Numbered from the stretch's first letter, positions 7,189 to 16,359 are shown. The stretch is DNA of 20,801 nucleotides from Clostridia bacterium (GCA_030610745.1 JAUWRC010000012.1:1-20801), one strand, 5' to 3'. Translations and numbers: made by a program. Notes: generated by a model from the letters alone, not told the origin.

Positions 7189-8640
7189 ATGTTAAAGGGA
7201 TTTACCCGCAAGTTTAAACCTTTAGAGATATTAACTGAAGAACACGTGGAAGCTATCCATCGAGGAATATTGGATGTCCTTCAAGAGACAGGAGTTAGAT
7301 TTGAGAGTAAAAGAGCCCTGAAGCTGTTTGAAAAGAATGACTGTCAGGTAGATTGGAGTAATAATCAGGTGAGATTTCCACCAGCGTTAGTTGAGGAATG
7401 CTTGCGTAAAGCCCCCAGCAGCTTTCGCATCAAGGCGCGGGATCCGAAGAACGATCTGATAATAGGCGGGAATACGGTATATTTTGAACCCGGTGTAGGA
7501 ATGCAAACTATAGATATAGATACCTGGGAGCTTCGGACAGCAACAAGAAAGGAGAATTATGATGGTGTAACAATTCTAGATGCATTGGATACAGTTCATT
7601 TCTTAAGCTGTTATTGCCCATACTTTGGGTTTGATAATGTTCCCTCAGTTATGGCGATGCTAGAGAGTGTTGCTGCTAAAATAAGAAATTCAACTAAGGC
7701 TCAATGGTCAGGTTATCAGGGCCGCGAGGTGTTTGTTATAGAGATGGCAAAGGCAGCTGGAATAGAGCTTTTAGGTAATATAATCTGTTCACCTCCTTTG
7801 ACCTATTATGGGGATGGAGTTGAAAATATTTTCAGATTTATTGAAGCTGGGTTCCCTATAGATGTATGTGGTGGTGGTACAATAGCAGGAGCAACTGGGC
7901 CAGCTACAGTTGCTGGATCATTAATAGCTGATGGTGCTCTTAATGTAGCTGGGATAGTGTTGGTACAGCTCATAAAACCAGGAACACGGGTAATAGTGCA
8001 AGGAGGTGCGGGGCCACAGAATATGAGGCAAGGATCTCCTGCCTTTGGTGCTATAGGAGGTTCTTTACATAATGTAGCGTATAACCAGATTTTTAGACAC
8101 TATAAAATTCCCATAATGGATGCTGGTTGTTATGCGGGTAGCTCAAAGAGGATAGATTACCAAAATGGTTACGAGAAAGCAATTCCTGCTGTACTTGCTG
8201 CTTTGTCTGGAGCGAATCTTATAGGTTTCCATGGTGGTATGTACGGTGAGTTATCATGGCATCCCTTCCAGGCTATAATTGATGATGATGTAGCCGGTAT
8301 GATCGGGCGCTTTATAGAAGGAATCAAGGTAAATGATGAAACATTAGCTATAGACTTAATAGAAAAGGTTGGTCCAATTCCTGGTTTTTATCTGAACAAG
8401 GAACATACCAGGAAGTGGTGGAAGAAGGAGCAATTTGTACCAAAAGTAGCTGATAGGTTAACCTACCCGGAATGGATGAAGACAGGTAAGAAGAGCTGCC
8501 TTGATTATGCCAAGGAGAGAATGGATGAGATAGCAGCCACCCATAAAGTAGCAATACCTTTAACTTCGAGTCAGGAGAAAGATATAGAGAGGATATTGAA
8601 AGAAGCTCGGAAGTACTACAAGGAAAAAGGTTTGATATAG
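7189..8640 (+). CDS. MttB-family (non-pyrrolysine) corrinoid methyltransferase, copy 1
   Basis: This belongs to the trimethylamine methyltransferase superfamily (COG5598). Members move a methyl group from a quaternary amine to a Co(I) corrinoid protein. At 483 residues it has the normal length, with no internal amber codon, so it lacks the pyrrolysine of true MttB. It belongs with the MtgB-like group, whose known members act on glycine betaine, proline betaine, carnitine or gamma-butyrobetaine. Visible family stretches are LTEEHVEAIHRGILDVL, GATGPATVAGSL, LVQLIKPGTR and GMYGELSWHP. GAGGGAG gives a good ribosome binding site 7 bases before the ATG. Its ends are almost identical to the second copy at 10590 while the centre differs strongly. 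It stops at KEKGLI, about 16 residues earlier than copy 2. The substrate is unknown. Confidence 0.9.
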   Translation: MLKGFTRKFKPLEILTEEHVEAIHRGILDVLQETGVRFESKRALKLFEKNDCQVDWSNNQVRFPPALVEECLRKAPSSFRIKARDPKNDLIIGGNTVYFEPGVGMQTIDIDTWELRTATRKENYDGVTILDALDTVHFLSCYCPYFGFDNVPSVMAMLESVAAKIRNSTKAQWSGYQGREVFVIEMAKAAGIELLGNIICSPPLTYYGDGVENIFRFIEAGFPIDVCGGGTIAGATGPATVAGSLIADGALNVAGIVLVQLIKPGTRVIVQGGAGPQNMRQGSPAFGAIGGSLHNVAYNQIFRHYKIPIMDAGCYAGSSKRIDYQNGYEKAIPAVLAALSGANLIGFHGGMYGELSWHPFQAIIDDDVAGMIGRFIEGIKVNDETLAIDLIEKVGPIPGFYLNKEHTRKWWKKEQFVPKVADRLTYPEWMKTGKKSCLDYAKERMDEIAATHKVAIPLTSSQEKDIERILKEARKYYKEKGLI

Positions 8641-8694
8641 CCTTTTGATGTAGTAATATACGTGCTTTAGTGAATATTTAAAAAAGGAGAGAAA

Positions 8695-9828
8695 ATGAAT
8701 AGTGCTAATTTATTGCTAAATTTAGCTAAAAAGAAAGAAGGATATCGAAGTGGAATGCAGAATGCTGGATGGTGTTACGATAATTACCCTGATTTACCCC
8801 CTCTTGACGCAGGAGCAACAATTGAATTAGCGAATTTTCAAGGACCAGGTGTTGTAACATATCTTTATATTGGTCAACATCTACTAAAATCTGATGGTCT
8901 TAAAGACTTTATGAGAACAGGCGAGTCTTCTGAGCTCGATTACCCTGATTGGGAACTGCAGAGAGCCACGTCAAGAGGACTGATTTTAGAAATATATTAC
9001 AATAATGAGAAAGTCCCTTCCGTACGTTGCCCTTTAGCTGATTTTTTTGCAGATGGATGCAATGGTAAAGCAAGGCATTTTTCAACTCCCTTTGTGGAAA
9101 AACTAGCAGAGACATATATTTGCTATTTACCAATGCCTTTCGAAAAAAGTATTCGTATAACACTTCGTAATGAAACACCTTATAATTGTTGTTCCTATAG
9201 TTTTGTGGAGTACAAAAAACTACCAGAATGGGATGAAAAGTTACTGTATTTTCATTGTACCTGGCGCCAAGAGAAATTCCAATTAACACCAGATACAATA
9301 AAACCGATTATTCACATTCCAGGGAGTGGCCATTATATTGGAAACCATTATAGTATTACCACAAACGAACCAGTGTTTAAAGACTTTTTCTTTGTTATGG
9401 AAGGCAATTGTGAATACCGCATTGATGGTGAAAAAGAACCCTCCCTGGACTATTTGGGTACAGAGTGTTTATTTGGCTTCGGTTGGGGTTTTAGAGAGAC
9501 ATTTTGTGGTCTACACAGCGGCATTAATTATTTACAAAATGTGGAATTACCCTTTCAGCTTTCTATCTATCGTTTTCGGAACCAAGACTCAATTGTTTTT
9601 GATAAATCACTAGATTCGCAGATTAACTGGAAACATGAATTTACAAACGGTAAGAGAAATTATCAAAGCAAACCACGAAAGAAAGTCTGGCAAGCAGTAG
9701 ATAATGATGGAGGATGGGTTGAGTATGTAACAACACATTATTGGTACCAATGTTCGATTGGTTTTGAGCATGGCCATATGCCTCCATACGAACAAAGAAT
9801 TTCTTCTTTGTTAAACTCGAAGGATTAA
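8695..9828 (+). CDS. GH172/DUF2961-family protein
   Basis: This 377-residue protein is recognisable as DUF2961 (GH172), whose characterised members are alpha-fructofuranosidase- or arabinofuranosidase-type enzymes. Family stretches are FQGPGVVTYLYIG (48-60), CPLADFFADG (112-121), YLPMPFEKSIRITLRN (144-159), FHCTWRQE (186-193) and MEGNCEYRIDGEKEP (235-249). Glu236 and Glu257 (in GTE) are 21 apart, the same spacing as the catalytic pair I recall for the characterised difructose-dianhydride enzyme. The usual GTGTEDYF motif has become LGTECLFG, so activity or specificity may differ. There is no signal peptide. AAAGGAGAG lies just before the ATG, 54 bases after the MttB-like gene, so it is probably in the same operon. 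A sugar moiety on the methylated substrate would explain its place here. Confidence 0.8.
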   Translation: MNSANLLLNLAKKKEGYRSGMQNAGWCYDNYPDLPPLDAGATIELANFQGPGVVTYLYIGQHLLKSDGLKDFMRTGESSELDYPDWELQRATSRGLILEIYYNNEKVPSVRCPLADFFADGCNGKARHFSTPFVEKLAETYICYLPMPFEKSIRITLRNETPYNCCSYSFVEYKKLPEWDEKLLYFHCTWRQEKFQLTPDTIKPIIHIPGSGHYIGNHYSITTNEPVFKDFFFVMEGNCEYRIDGEKEPSLDYLGTECLFGFGWGFRETFCGLHSGINYLQNVELPFQLSIYRFRNQDSIVFDKSLDSQINWKHEFTNGKRNYQSKPRKKVWQAVDNDGGWVEYVTTHYWYQCSIGFEHGHMPPYEQRISSLLNSKD

Positions 9829-9924
9829 CATACTCATTGTTAAGTCATTTTACCAAACTTAAAGATCAGGTGAAAAGTCAGACTTTGAACTGTATGTATA
9901 ACAAAATGAAAGGGGGGAACCACG

Positions 9925-10569
9925 TTGAGTAATGAAATTTTGGAAAACTTAAAGAAAGCTATCCTGGAGTATGAGAGTGAAAAAGCAGCAAATTTGGCTA
10001 GAGAAGCGCTCGAGAAAAAAATAGATCCTGCTAAAGCCCTGAACGTAATGACAGAAGCTGTTAGGCAAGTTGGCGATGGTTTTGGCAGAGGAGAGCTCTG
10101 GCTTCCTGATTTGGTTGGAGCAGCAGATGCTATGCAAAGTGCTATGCCCATAATACAAAAAGAAATTGAGAGAAAAGGAATGAAGGTGGAAACCTTAGGT
10201 GTTGTTGTTGTGGGAACAGTTTTCGGAGATATCCACTCAATAGGAAAAACGATGGTCTGCACATTACTTGCCGCTGAGGGTTTTACTGTATATGACTTAG
10301 GGGTTAATGTTACCGCAGAGAAATTTATAGAAGCGGTCAAGAAATACAAAGCAGATATCCTGGCTATGTCCGCTCTTATGACTATGACTGCTCCTGAGCA
10401 GAGGAAAGTTATTGCTATCTTGAAGAAGGAAAATCTTAGAGATAAAGTAAAGGTGATGGTTGGTGGAGGTTCTTTAACTGAGGAATTTGCTAAAAATATA
10501 GGAGCAGATGGATATGACCCCACCGCACCTGGTGGAGCGAAATTAGCCAGGAGACTGCTCAACAAATAA
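9925..10569 (+). CDS. Corrinoid (B12-binding) methyltransferase protein, MttC/MtgC type
   Basis: This small cytoplasmic protein carries the methyl group on cobalt between the two methyltransferases. Its 214 residues match the family length. A helical cap domain (about 1-85; FGRGELWLPDLVGAADAM) is followed by a Rossmann B12 domain. That domain contains the signature D102-I-H104-S-I-G107, whose His ligates cobalt, then S149-A-L151 and the GGG at 180-182. The start codon is TTG at 9925, supported by AGGGGGG at 9911-9917 and by the typical start MSNEILENL. It is the only corrinoid protein seen, so it is likely shared by both MttB-like enzymes and perhaps by the UROD-superfamily ones. Copy 2 of the MttB-like genes begins 20 bases later. 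Confidence 0.95.
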   Translation: MSNEILENLKKAILEYESEKAANLAREALEKKIDPAKALNVMTEAVRQVGDGFGRGELWLPDLVGAADAMQSAMPIIQKEIERKGMKVETLGVVVVGTVFGDIHSIGKTMVCTLLAAEGFTVYDLGVNVTAEKFIEAVKKYKADILAMSALMTMTAPEQRKVIAILKKENLRDKVKVMVGGGSLTEEFAKNIGADGYDPTAPGGAKLARRLLNK

Positions 10570-10589
10570 AAAGAAAGGAGAGATAAAAT

Positions 10590-12086
10590 ATGGCTATGAA
10601 AGGATTTACCCGCAAGTTTAAACCTTTAGAGATAATAACTGAAGAACAAGTGGAAGCTATTCATCGAGGAATATTGGATGTTCTTCAAACCACAGGAGTT
10701 AGATTTGAGAGTAAAAGAGCCCTGAAGCTGTTTGAAAAAAATGACTGCCAGGTGGATTATGATAATATGAGAGTGAAATTTCCACCAGGCTTAGTAGAGG
10801 AGTGCTTACGCAGGTGTCCCAGCAGTTTTCGGGTGAAAGCAAGAGAGCCAAAGAACGATTTGATAATAGGGGGCAATACAGTATATTTTGTTGCCTCTCC
10901 CGGGATGCAAACTGTGGATTTGGATACCTGGGAGCCTAGACCAGCAACAAAAAAAGAATATTATGATACTGTAAAAATTATGGATGCATTACCTAACCTT
11001 CATTTATTTTGCTGCTATACCCCATATTTTGGATTTGAGGGTATTCCTGAAGTTATGAAAATACCGGAAGGTCTTGCGGCTAAGATAAGAAATTCAAACA
11101 AGTTCACCTGGTCATGTTTTTCAAATGATTGTGAAATATTTAATATAAAAATGGTGAAAGCAGTGGGAACAGAAACAATAATACTTGCTATGATGGCTTC
11201 ACCTCCTTTGACATATTATAATAGTGCAATTGAATGTGCTTTTAGAACTCTCGAAGCCGATCTTCCTATTGGAGTAGATACTGGTACGGTTTTCGGAGCA
11301 ACCGGGCCGGCTACCATCGCCGGGTCATTAGTAACTTATACTGCTGAGTTAGTCGCAGGAATAGTACTGATACAGCTCATAAAACCAGGGACAAGGACAT
11401 TTATTGCCGGATTTCCACATCCTCAGAACATGAGAAGCGGATCCCCTGCTTTTGGGGATATAGGAATTTCTTTATTTGATGTGGCCTTTAACCAAATCTG
11501 TCGAAAATACGAAATTCCATGCAGGAATACCGCTTCTGCTTACTCAAGTTCAAAGAAAATGGATTTCCAATGTGGTTATGAGAGAGGAATTCCTGCTATA
11601 CTTTCAGCCGTGTCCGGAGCTCAATTTATTCATGTACATGGCGGTATGTATGGTGAACTAGCCCATCACCCTATTCAAGATATTTTGGACGATGACGTAG
11701 CAGGCATGATCGGCCGTTTTATAGAAGGAGTTGAAGTAAGCGATGAAACACTAGCTATAGATTTAATAGAAAAGGTTGGTCCTATTCCTGGTTTTTATCT
11801 AAACAAGGAACATACCAGGAAGTGGTGGAGGAAGGAGCAATTTGTACCAGAAGTAGCTGACAGATTAACTTATCCGGAGTGGATAAACTCGGGTAAAAAA
11901 ACCGCCTTTGATTATGCCAAGAAGAGAATGGAAGAAATACTAGCTACACATAAAGTGGATCCTCCTTTAACCAATAGTCAGGAGGAAGACATAGAAAGGA
12001 TATTGAAAGAGGCAAGAGAATACTACAGAAAGAAGGGATTAATAACTGATGAGGAATGGGAAACTTATAAGAAAGTTCTTAGATGA
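10590..12086 (+). CDS. MttB-family (non-pyrrolysine) corrinoid methyltransferase, copy 2
   Basis: This is a paralogue of the gene at 7189 with the same likely reaction, methyl transfer from a quaternary amine or similar donor to the corrinoid protein encoded directly upstream. It has 498 residues and no internal amber codon. The first ~60 residues and the last ~130 are nearly the same as copy 1, even at third codon positions. The central part differs widely: FVASPGMQTVD, CFSNDCEIF, TAELVAGIV and HPQNMRSG replace different sequence in copy 1. It also has a longer C-terminus (TDEEWETYKKVLR). AAAGGAG lies 9 bases before the ATG. Differing centres suggest different substrates or a division of labour within one pathway. 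The close pairing with the corrinoid gene makes this copy the more certain functional partner. Confidence 0.9.
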   Translation: MAMKGFTRKFKPLEIITEEQVEAIHRGILDVLQTTGVRFESKRALKLFEKNDCQVDYDNMRVKFPPGLVEECLRRCPSSFRVKAREPKNDLIIGGNTVYFVASPGMQTVDLDTWEPRPATKKEYYDTVKIMDALPNLHLFCCYTPYFGFEGIPEVMKIPEGLAAKIRNSNKFTWSCFSNDCEIFNIKMVKAVGTETIILAMMASPPLTYYNSAIECAFRTLEADLPIGVDTGTVFGATGPATIAGSLVTYTAELVAGIVLIQLIKPGTRTFIAGFPHPQNMRSGSPAFGDIGISLFDVAFNQICRKYEIPCRNTASAYSSSKKMDFQCGYERGIPAILSAVSGAQFIHVHGGMYGELAHHPIQDILDDDVAGMIGRFIEGVEVSDETLAIDLIEKVGPIPGFYLNKEHTRKWWRKEQFVPEVADRLTYPEWINSGKKTAFDYAKKRMEEILATHKVDPPLTNSQEEDIERILKEAREYYRKKGLITDEEWETYKKVLR

Positions 12087-12161
12087 TCTAATTATTCATA
12101 TGCATAGTCTTCTGAGCAGCACTGAAACAGAAGTTTAATTGAATTATACTGGATATTAAAA

Positions 12162-13973
12162 ATGAAATTTTATAATGTTGATTTTGAGCCCATCGGCAAA
12201 CGAGGAAGATGTCGGGATGATGAATCCCTTTTGGATTGTGCCCGTCGATCAGGGATAGGCATGGTCAGTTTGTGTGGAGGTCGGGGAAAGTGCCACGGTT
12301 GCAAGGTTCAAATTTTAAGGGGTTCTGTCTCAGAGCCCACTTCCAATGAGCGGGAGAGTTTCTCATCCCAGGAACTAAGGGATGGCTACCGTTTAGCTTG
12401 TCAAACTTATATAGCCAGTGATTGCCAAGTACAGATTCCATTAGAGTCGGTAACTACACCCCAACGTATCCAGGTGGAGGGGCTAGAAGTTAGTGTTCAT
12501 CGAGAGCCATCTGTTAGTTCTTATCATATACAGGCATCATCTCCCTCCTTGTCAGATTTGCAGGCTGATGAGGAGCGCATAATAGAAACTCTAAATCATC
12601 AGTATAAGCTGCACTGCAATAGTATTGATATAGATGTTCTACGAAAGAGCTCATCTTTATTACGGTCCTGGAACTGGGACGCTCAGGTTTCATTACGAGA
12701 CAATGAGGTAATAGCTATCAATCCCTGGCCCAGCCATCAATTAGGGCTGGCTATAGACCTGGGTACTACCAAGGTAGCTGGTTACTTACTTGATCTAAGT
12801 AGTGGAAAGACATTAGCTAGTGAGGGGATGATGAATCCTCAGCTCAGTTATGGAGAAGATATTGTTTCTCGCATTACTTATGTCATGGAATCTCGGGCTA
12901 AAACCATAAAATTACAGGAAGTGGTGGTAGAAGTACTTAATCAGCTGGCAGCTAATCTATGTAACAAGACCAACACTAAATCAGAGGAAATCCTGGAGGC
13001 AGTGATAGTCGGTAATACCGCTATGCATCATTTATTACTGCACCTGCCGGTAGAGGGGTTAGCAGCTTCTCCCTTTGCCCCAGCGGTGCAAAGGGCTTTG
13101 GATATTAAGGCTCGTGATATAGGCTTGGATATTGCTCCAGGAGCTTATGTACATTTATTACCCAATATCGCTGGTTTTGTAGGTGCTGATCACGTGGCTA
13201 TGTTATTAGCCACAGAAGAGATTTGGAAAGGTCAGGGTTTAGTAATAGCCATAGACATTGGTACTAATACCGAGGTTTCTTTAATAAATAATGGAGAAAT
13301 AAGTAGCGTTTCCTGTGCTTCTGGTCCGGCTTTTGAAGGGGCCCATATTAAGGATGGTATGCGAGCTGCTAATGGAGCTATAGAGCGGCTACAACTAATA
13401 AATGGCAAAATCACCTATGAGACTATTGGAGGACTGCCACCAGTTGGCCTTTGCGGTTCGGGTATTTTAGATGCTATAGCTCAACTCTACCTGGCTGATA
13501 TAATCAATAAAGATGGTAGAATCAGTAATCATCCCCGAGTGCGCACCTATGAGAAACAACGTGAATTTGTATTGGTTAGCCAAGAAGAACGGGGTAGTTC
13601 TCCGGCGATTACCATTACTCAGAAAGACGTGCGAGAGCTCCAATTAGCTAAGGGAGCTATCCATTCCGGTATTAAAGTACTCTTGCAAGAGAGAGGTTAT
13701 TCTGAGAAAGAGATCAAGAAAGTAATTATTGCTGGAGCCTTTGGCAGTTATATAAATGTGATGAGTGCTGTGAGCATTGGAATGTTGCCGCGGCTGCCTT
13801 TGGACCATTTTCAACAAGTAGGCAATGCTGCTGGCATAGGAGCTAAGCTTGCGCTACTCTCTATTAATAAGCGAGTTGAGGCGCAAGCTGTAGCTTCTCG
13901 GGTTTCTTATATTGAATTGGCAACTGCTCCTCATTTTGAGGAAATTTTTTTCCAGGCAATCTATTTAGGATAA
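12162..13973 (+). CDS. Reductive activator of corrinoid proteins (RACo-like; 2Fe-2S plus ASKHA domain)
   Basis: The protein restores an accidentally oxidised Co(II) corrinoid protein to active Co(I), coupling electron transfer to ATP hydrolysis. At 603 residues it has the usual RACo length. An N-terminal plant-type ferredoxin domain holds the cluster ligands Cys38, Cys44, Cys47 and Cys80 (C-x5-C-x2-C-x32-C). After a linker, the DUF4445/ASKHA ATPase part shows DLGTTKVAG (199-207), VGNTAMHH (283-290), DIGTNTEVS (365-373), ASGPAFEGA (386-394), CGSGILDA (431-438) and AGAFGSYIN (524-532). It is of the bacterial RACo kind rather than the archaeal RamA kind, which has C-terminal 4Fe-4S ferredoxin motifs. 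No strong ribosome binding site is visible before the ATG. Its presence strongly supports a working corrinoid pathway here. Confidence 0.93.
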   Translation: MKFYNVDFEPIGKRGRCRDDESLLDCARRSGIGMVSLCGGRGKCHGCKVQILRGSVSEPTSNERESFSSQELRDGYRLACQTYIASDCQVQIPLESVTTPQRIQVEGLEVSVHREPSVSSYHIQASSPSLSDLQADEERIIETLNHQYKLHCNSIDIDVLRKSSSLLRSWNWDAQVSLRDNEVIAINPWPSHQLGLAIDLGTTKVAGYLLDLSSGKTLASEGMMNPQLSYGEDIVSRITYVMESRAKTIKLQEVVVEVLNQLAANLCNKTNTKSEEILEAVIVGNTAMHHLLLHLPVEGLAASPFAPAVQRALDIKARDIGLDIAPGAYVHLLPNIAGFVGADHVAMLLATEEIWKGQGLVIAIDIGTNTEVSLINNGEISSVSCASGPAFEGAHIKDGMRAANGAIERLQLINGKITYETIGGLPPVGLCGSGILDAIAQLYLADIINKDGRISNHPRVRTYEKQREFVLVSQEERGSSPAITITQKDVRELQLAKGAIHSGIKVLLQERGYSEKEIKKVIIAGAFGSYINVMSAVSIGMLPRLPLDHFQQVGNAAGIGAKLALLSINKRVEAQAVASRVSYIELATAPHFEEIFFQAIYLG

Positions 13974-14071
13974 TTTGTAAAGTATGGCTGAGTTAGCGTG
14001 GAAGCGCGTGAGAAATAAACATCAAAAATAAGCTGGGGGATAAACCTCTGGAATATAAGGGAGTGGAAAAA

Positions 14072-15208
14072 ATGACTAAATTTAAGGTACCAATTGAAAA
14101 GCCTAAACCTGATATTAATAGATTTCTCGATATAATGAAGGGCAAGATTATTCCTGATAAGCCTCCTCTGGTAGAGTATCTAATAGATGATGCACTAATG
14201 AAACCAATACTTGAAAATATGCTTGGAAGAAAGTGGGTAGAAACTTCTGATAAAATTGATTATATGGGTGGTCAAATGGATTTTTCTAAAGAAAATATTA
14301 AGACAGTGAATGCTTGGTTAGATAATCAGATAGCATTCTGGTATCACATGGGATATGATTTTGTAAGGGTAGAAGCCAGTCTTACTTTACCAGCAATATC
14401 TTTGAAAGTTGCAGACACAGCAAAAGGTGTTAAAGGTGTAACCAGAGCATGGCAAGACGAAACTAAAGGCGTTATTAGAAGTTGGGATGATTTTGAAAAA
14501 TACCCTTGGCCAAAAATAACAGAAAATGATTTCTATATTCATAGATATATATGTGACCATCTACCAGATGGAATGGGTTTTATAAGTTGTCATGCAGGCG
14601 GAGTCTATGAGCATCTATCAAGACTAATGAGTTATGAAGGCTTATGCTATACTTTATATGATGACCCAGCTCTATTCAAAGCTGTAACTGATAAAATAGG
14701 TGGGCTTATATATGAATATGACAAACATCTTTTAGAATTAGATAAATTAACTTTAATTTTGCAGGGTGATGATTATGGTTATAGTGAGCAAGTTTTAATT
14801 CCCCCGGAAGATATAAGAAAGTATTTTCTGCCTTGGCATAAAAAATACGCTCAGTTGTCTCATGAAAAAGGTAAACCATATTATCTCCATTGTTGTGGAA
14901 AAGTAGATGCTATTATGGAAGATTTGATCAATGATGTTAAAATTGATGGTAAGCACTCATTCCAAGATGGAGTTGCATCAATTTTTGATGCAAAAAAACT
15001 CTATGGTGATCGGATTTGTTTGCTTGGCGGCGTGGATATGGATAAACTTGCAAGATATGAACCTGAAAATCTTAGAAAGTATATAAGGCAGATTATAAAT
15101 AAATGTGCTCCTGGAGGTAAATTTGCTATTGGCGCAGGCAACTCAATTTCTAGCTATATTCCGGTTGAGAATTACCTGACTATGTGTGATACGGCGTTGA
15201 CATATTAA
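14072..15208 (+). CDS. UROD-superfamily corrinoid methyltransferase-like protein 1 (HCC motif)
   Basis: This uroporphyrinogen-decarboxylase-fold TIM-barrel protein has 378 residues. I prefer ATG 14072 to the upstream in-frame GTG at 14063. AAGGGAG (14057-14063) is well spaced for the ATG, and the resulting start MTKFKVPIEKPKPD aligns with its paralogue at 17525 (MSTQFKVPLKNPKPD). LQGDDYGY (about 230-237) and YLHCCGKV (271-278; His273, Cys274, Cys275) fit the His-x-Cys zinc site of MtaA/MtbA-type methyltransferases. No clear C-terminal zinc Cys appears (GAGNSISS there), so a ligand may differ. Haem synthesis is unlikely given the surroundings. It may demethylate a substrate or take the methyl group off the corrinoid protein, and the sequence alone does not decide between these. 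Confidence 0.8.
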   Translation: MTKFKVPIEKPKPDINRFLDIMKGKIIPDKPPLVEYLIDDALMKPILENMLGRKWVETSDKIDYMGGQMDFSKENIKTVNAWLDNQIAFWYHMGYDFVRVEASLTLPAISLKVADTAKGVKGVTRAWQDETKGVIRSWDDFEKYPWPKITENDFYIHRYICDHLPDGMGFISCHAGGVYEHLSRLMSYEGLCYTLYDDPALFKAVTDKIGGLIYEYDKHLLELDKLTLILQGDDYGYSEQVLIPPEDIRKYFLPWHKKYAQLSHEKGKPYYLHCCGKVDAIMEDLINDVKIDGKHSFQDGVASIFDAKKLYGDRICLLGGVDMDKLARYEPENLRKYIRQIINKCAPGGKFAIGAGNSISSYIPVENYLTMCDTALTY

Positions 15209-15222
15209 TAAATAAGATAAAA

Positions 15223-15247
15223 CAGCAAATTCTCTTTGCTGGATTTT
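15223..15247 (+). terminator. Weak rho-independent terminator-like hairpin
   Basis: CAGCAAA (15223-15229) pairs perfectly with TTTGCTG (15235-15241) around a 5-base loop and is followed by GATTTTCC, a short T-run. It lies 15 bases after the preceding stop codon, and the next gene starts 45 bases on. The short T-run suggests partial termination, reducing expression of the downstream genes. Confidence 0.45.
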
Positions 15248-15285
15248 CCTGTGGAATAAAATCAAGCCAGATAAGGGAGAAGACC

Positions 15286-16293
15286 GTGCTAACTAAAAAG
15301 CAGGTAAAAAAGGCGATTAATTTTGATTATCCGGAGAATATCCCACAACTGTTAAATGTATGGTATCATGGAGGAACATTAGAAAAATATGGTGAAGAAT
15401 TGAAGTCCCTGATTGCTCGTTATCCTGATGATATTATGTGGCATGTTTATGCCGATGTGTGGTTAGATTGGGGTTTAGATGTTGAGCATATACCTATGGA
15501 GAACTATGCTACAGTTGAATTTATCCAGCCAAAAAAGCACCCCTTAGAAGATTGGAAAAAACTGGAAAGTTTTTTGAGAAAGGTTCCCGACCCTGTTAAG
15601 ATTGGTATGTTTGAAGGATTGGGAAAACTACGGCAAAAATACCATAATCAGTATTTATTGTACATCCAGCTTGCTCTTTTTAAAGAAAAGCTGGATCTTT
15701 TCAGAGGGATGGAAAATGTGTATACAGATTTATACCTTAACAGAGACAAGATAGAGGTTTTGCTGGAAGTATTTTTTACCTATGCTGCTGCTGTTATAAA
15801 AAAGTGTGTAGAGATTGGGGTGGATGGGATAATGTTTGGCGATGATTGGGGGTCTGAAAGAAGTCTGCTGATAAATCCAAAAATGTGGCGAGAGGTATTT
15901 AAACCCTGGTACAAACGTACTTTTGAGAAAGTTCATCACCATGGAATGGATGTCTTTTTTCACAGTGACGGGAATATCAGGGAAATAATTCCTGATTTAA
16001 TAGAAATTGGAGTGGATGTTTTGCATCCACTGCAACCTGACACTATGGATATAAAGAAAATAGTACAGGATTTCAGGGGGGAAGTTTGTTTTCTTACCGG
16101 ACTGGATGTCCGATTTTTACCCAAAGTATCCGCGCAGAAAGTAAAAGAAAGTATCTATGACAAATTCAAACTATTTGATTATAAAAAAGGGGGATTTATT
16201 ATTGGAGCAACCAATGCTCTTCTTCCTGATATTCCTTTGGAGAATCTTAAAATGATGTATCGAGCTATAGATACCTACAGAAAAAAGAGTTAA
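15286..16293 (+). CDS. UROD-superfamily protein 2 (HSDGN motif, no zinc cysteines)
   Basis: The protein has 335 residues and starts at GTG with AGGGAG 6 bases upstream. The barrel signatures IMFGDDWGS (about 182-190) and FFHSDGNIREIIPDLIEIGVD (about 224-244) place it in the UROD superfamily (COG0407). Where the other two have HCCG, this one has His226-Ser-Asp-Gly, with no zinc-binding Cys. It belongs to a different branch that is common in bacterial clusters with corrinoid methyltransferases and sugar genes, with functions mostly unknown. It could be a substrate-specific methyltransferase that does not need zinc, or could have another lyase role. It differs strongly from its two neighbours in length and sequence, so it is not a recent local duplicate. 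Confidence 0.75.
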   Translation: MLTKKQVKKAINFDYPENIPQLLNVWYHGGTLEKYGEELKSLIARYPDDIMWHVYADVWLDWGLDVEHIPMENYATVEFIQPKKHPLEDWKKLESFLRKVPDPVKIGMFEGLGKLRQKYHNQYLLYIQLALFKEKLDLFRGMENVYTDLYLNRDKIEVLLEVFFTYAAAVIKKCVEIGVDGIMFGDDWGSERSLLINPKMWREVFKPWYKRTFEKVHHHGMDVFFHSDGNIREIIPDLIEIGVDVLHPLQPDTMDIKKIVQDFRGEVCFLTGLDVRFLPKVSAQKVKESIYDKFKLFDYKKGGFIIGATNALLPDIPLENLKMMYRAIDTYRKKS

Positions 16294-16359
16294 TGTAGTA
16301 AGAAAATATCCTTTTAACATAAAAGATTGAAATTTTTTGCTTGTTTTTATATCTCAAAT

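Noticed and set aside
8638..8640. TAG at the end of the first MttB-like gene as a pyrrolysine codon
   Set aside because: Pyrrolysine in MttB is internal. Read-through here gives only about ten unrelated residues that do not align with the C-terminus of copy 2.
9840..10565. 241-codon open frame on the minus strand
   Set aside because: It lies opposite the corrinoid-protein gene, whose DxHxxG motif and family match are clear. The minus-strand product is a low-complexity mirror rich in Ser, Phe and Pro.
16300..16345. Rho-independent terminator after the second UROD gene
   Set aside because: CTTTT/AAAAG gives only a 5-bp AT-rich stem, and the T-run is several bases away. It is too weak to call.
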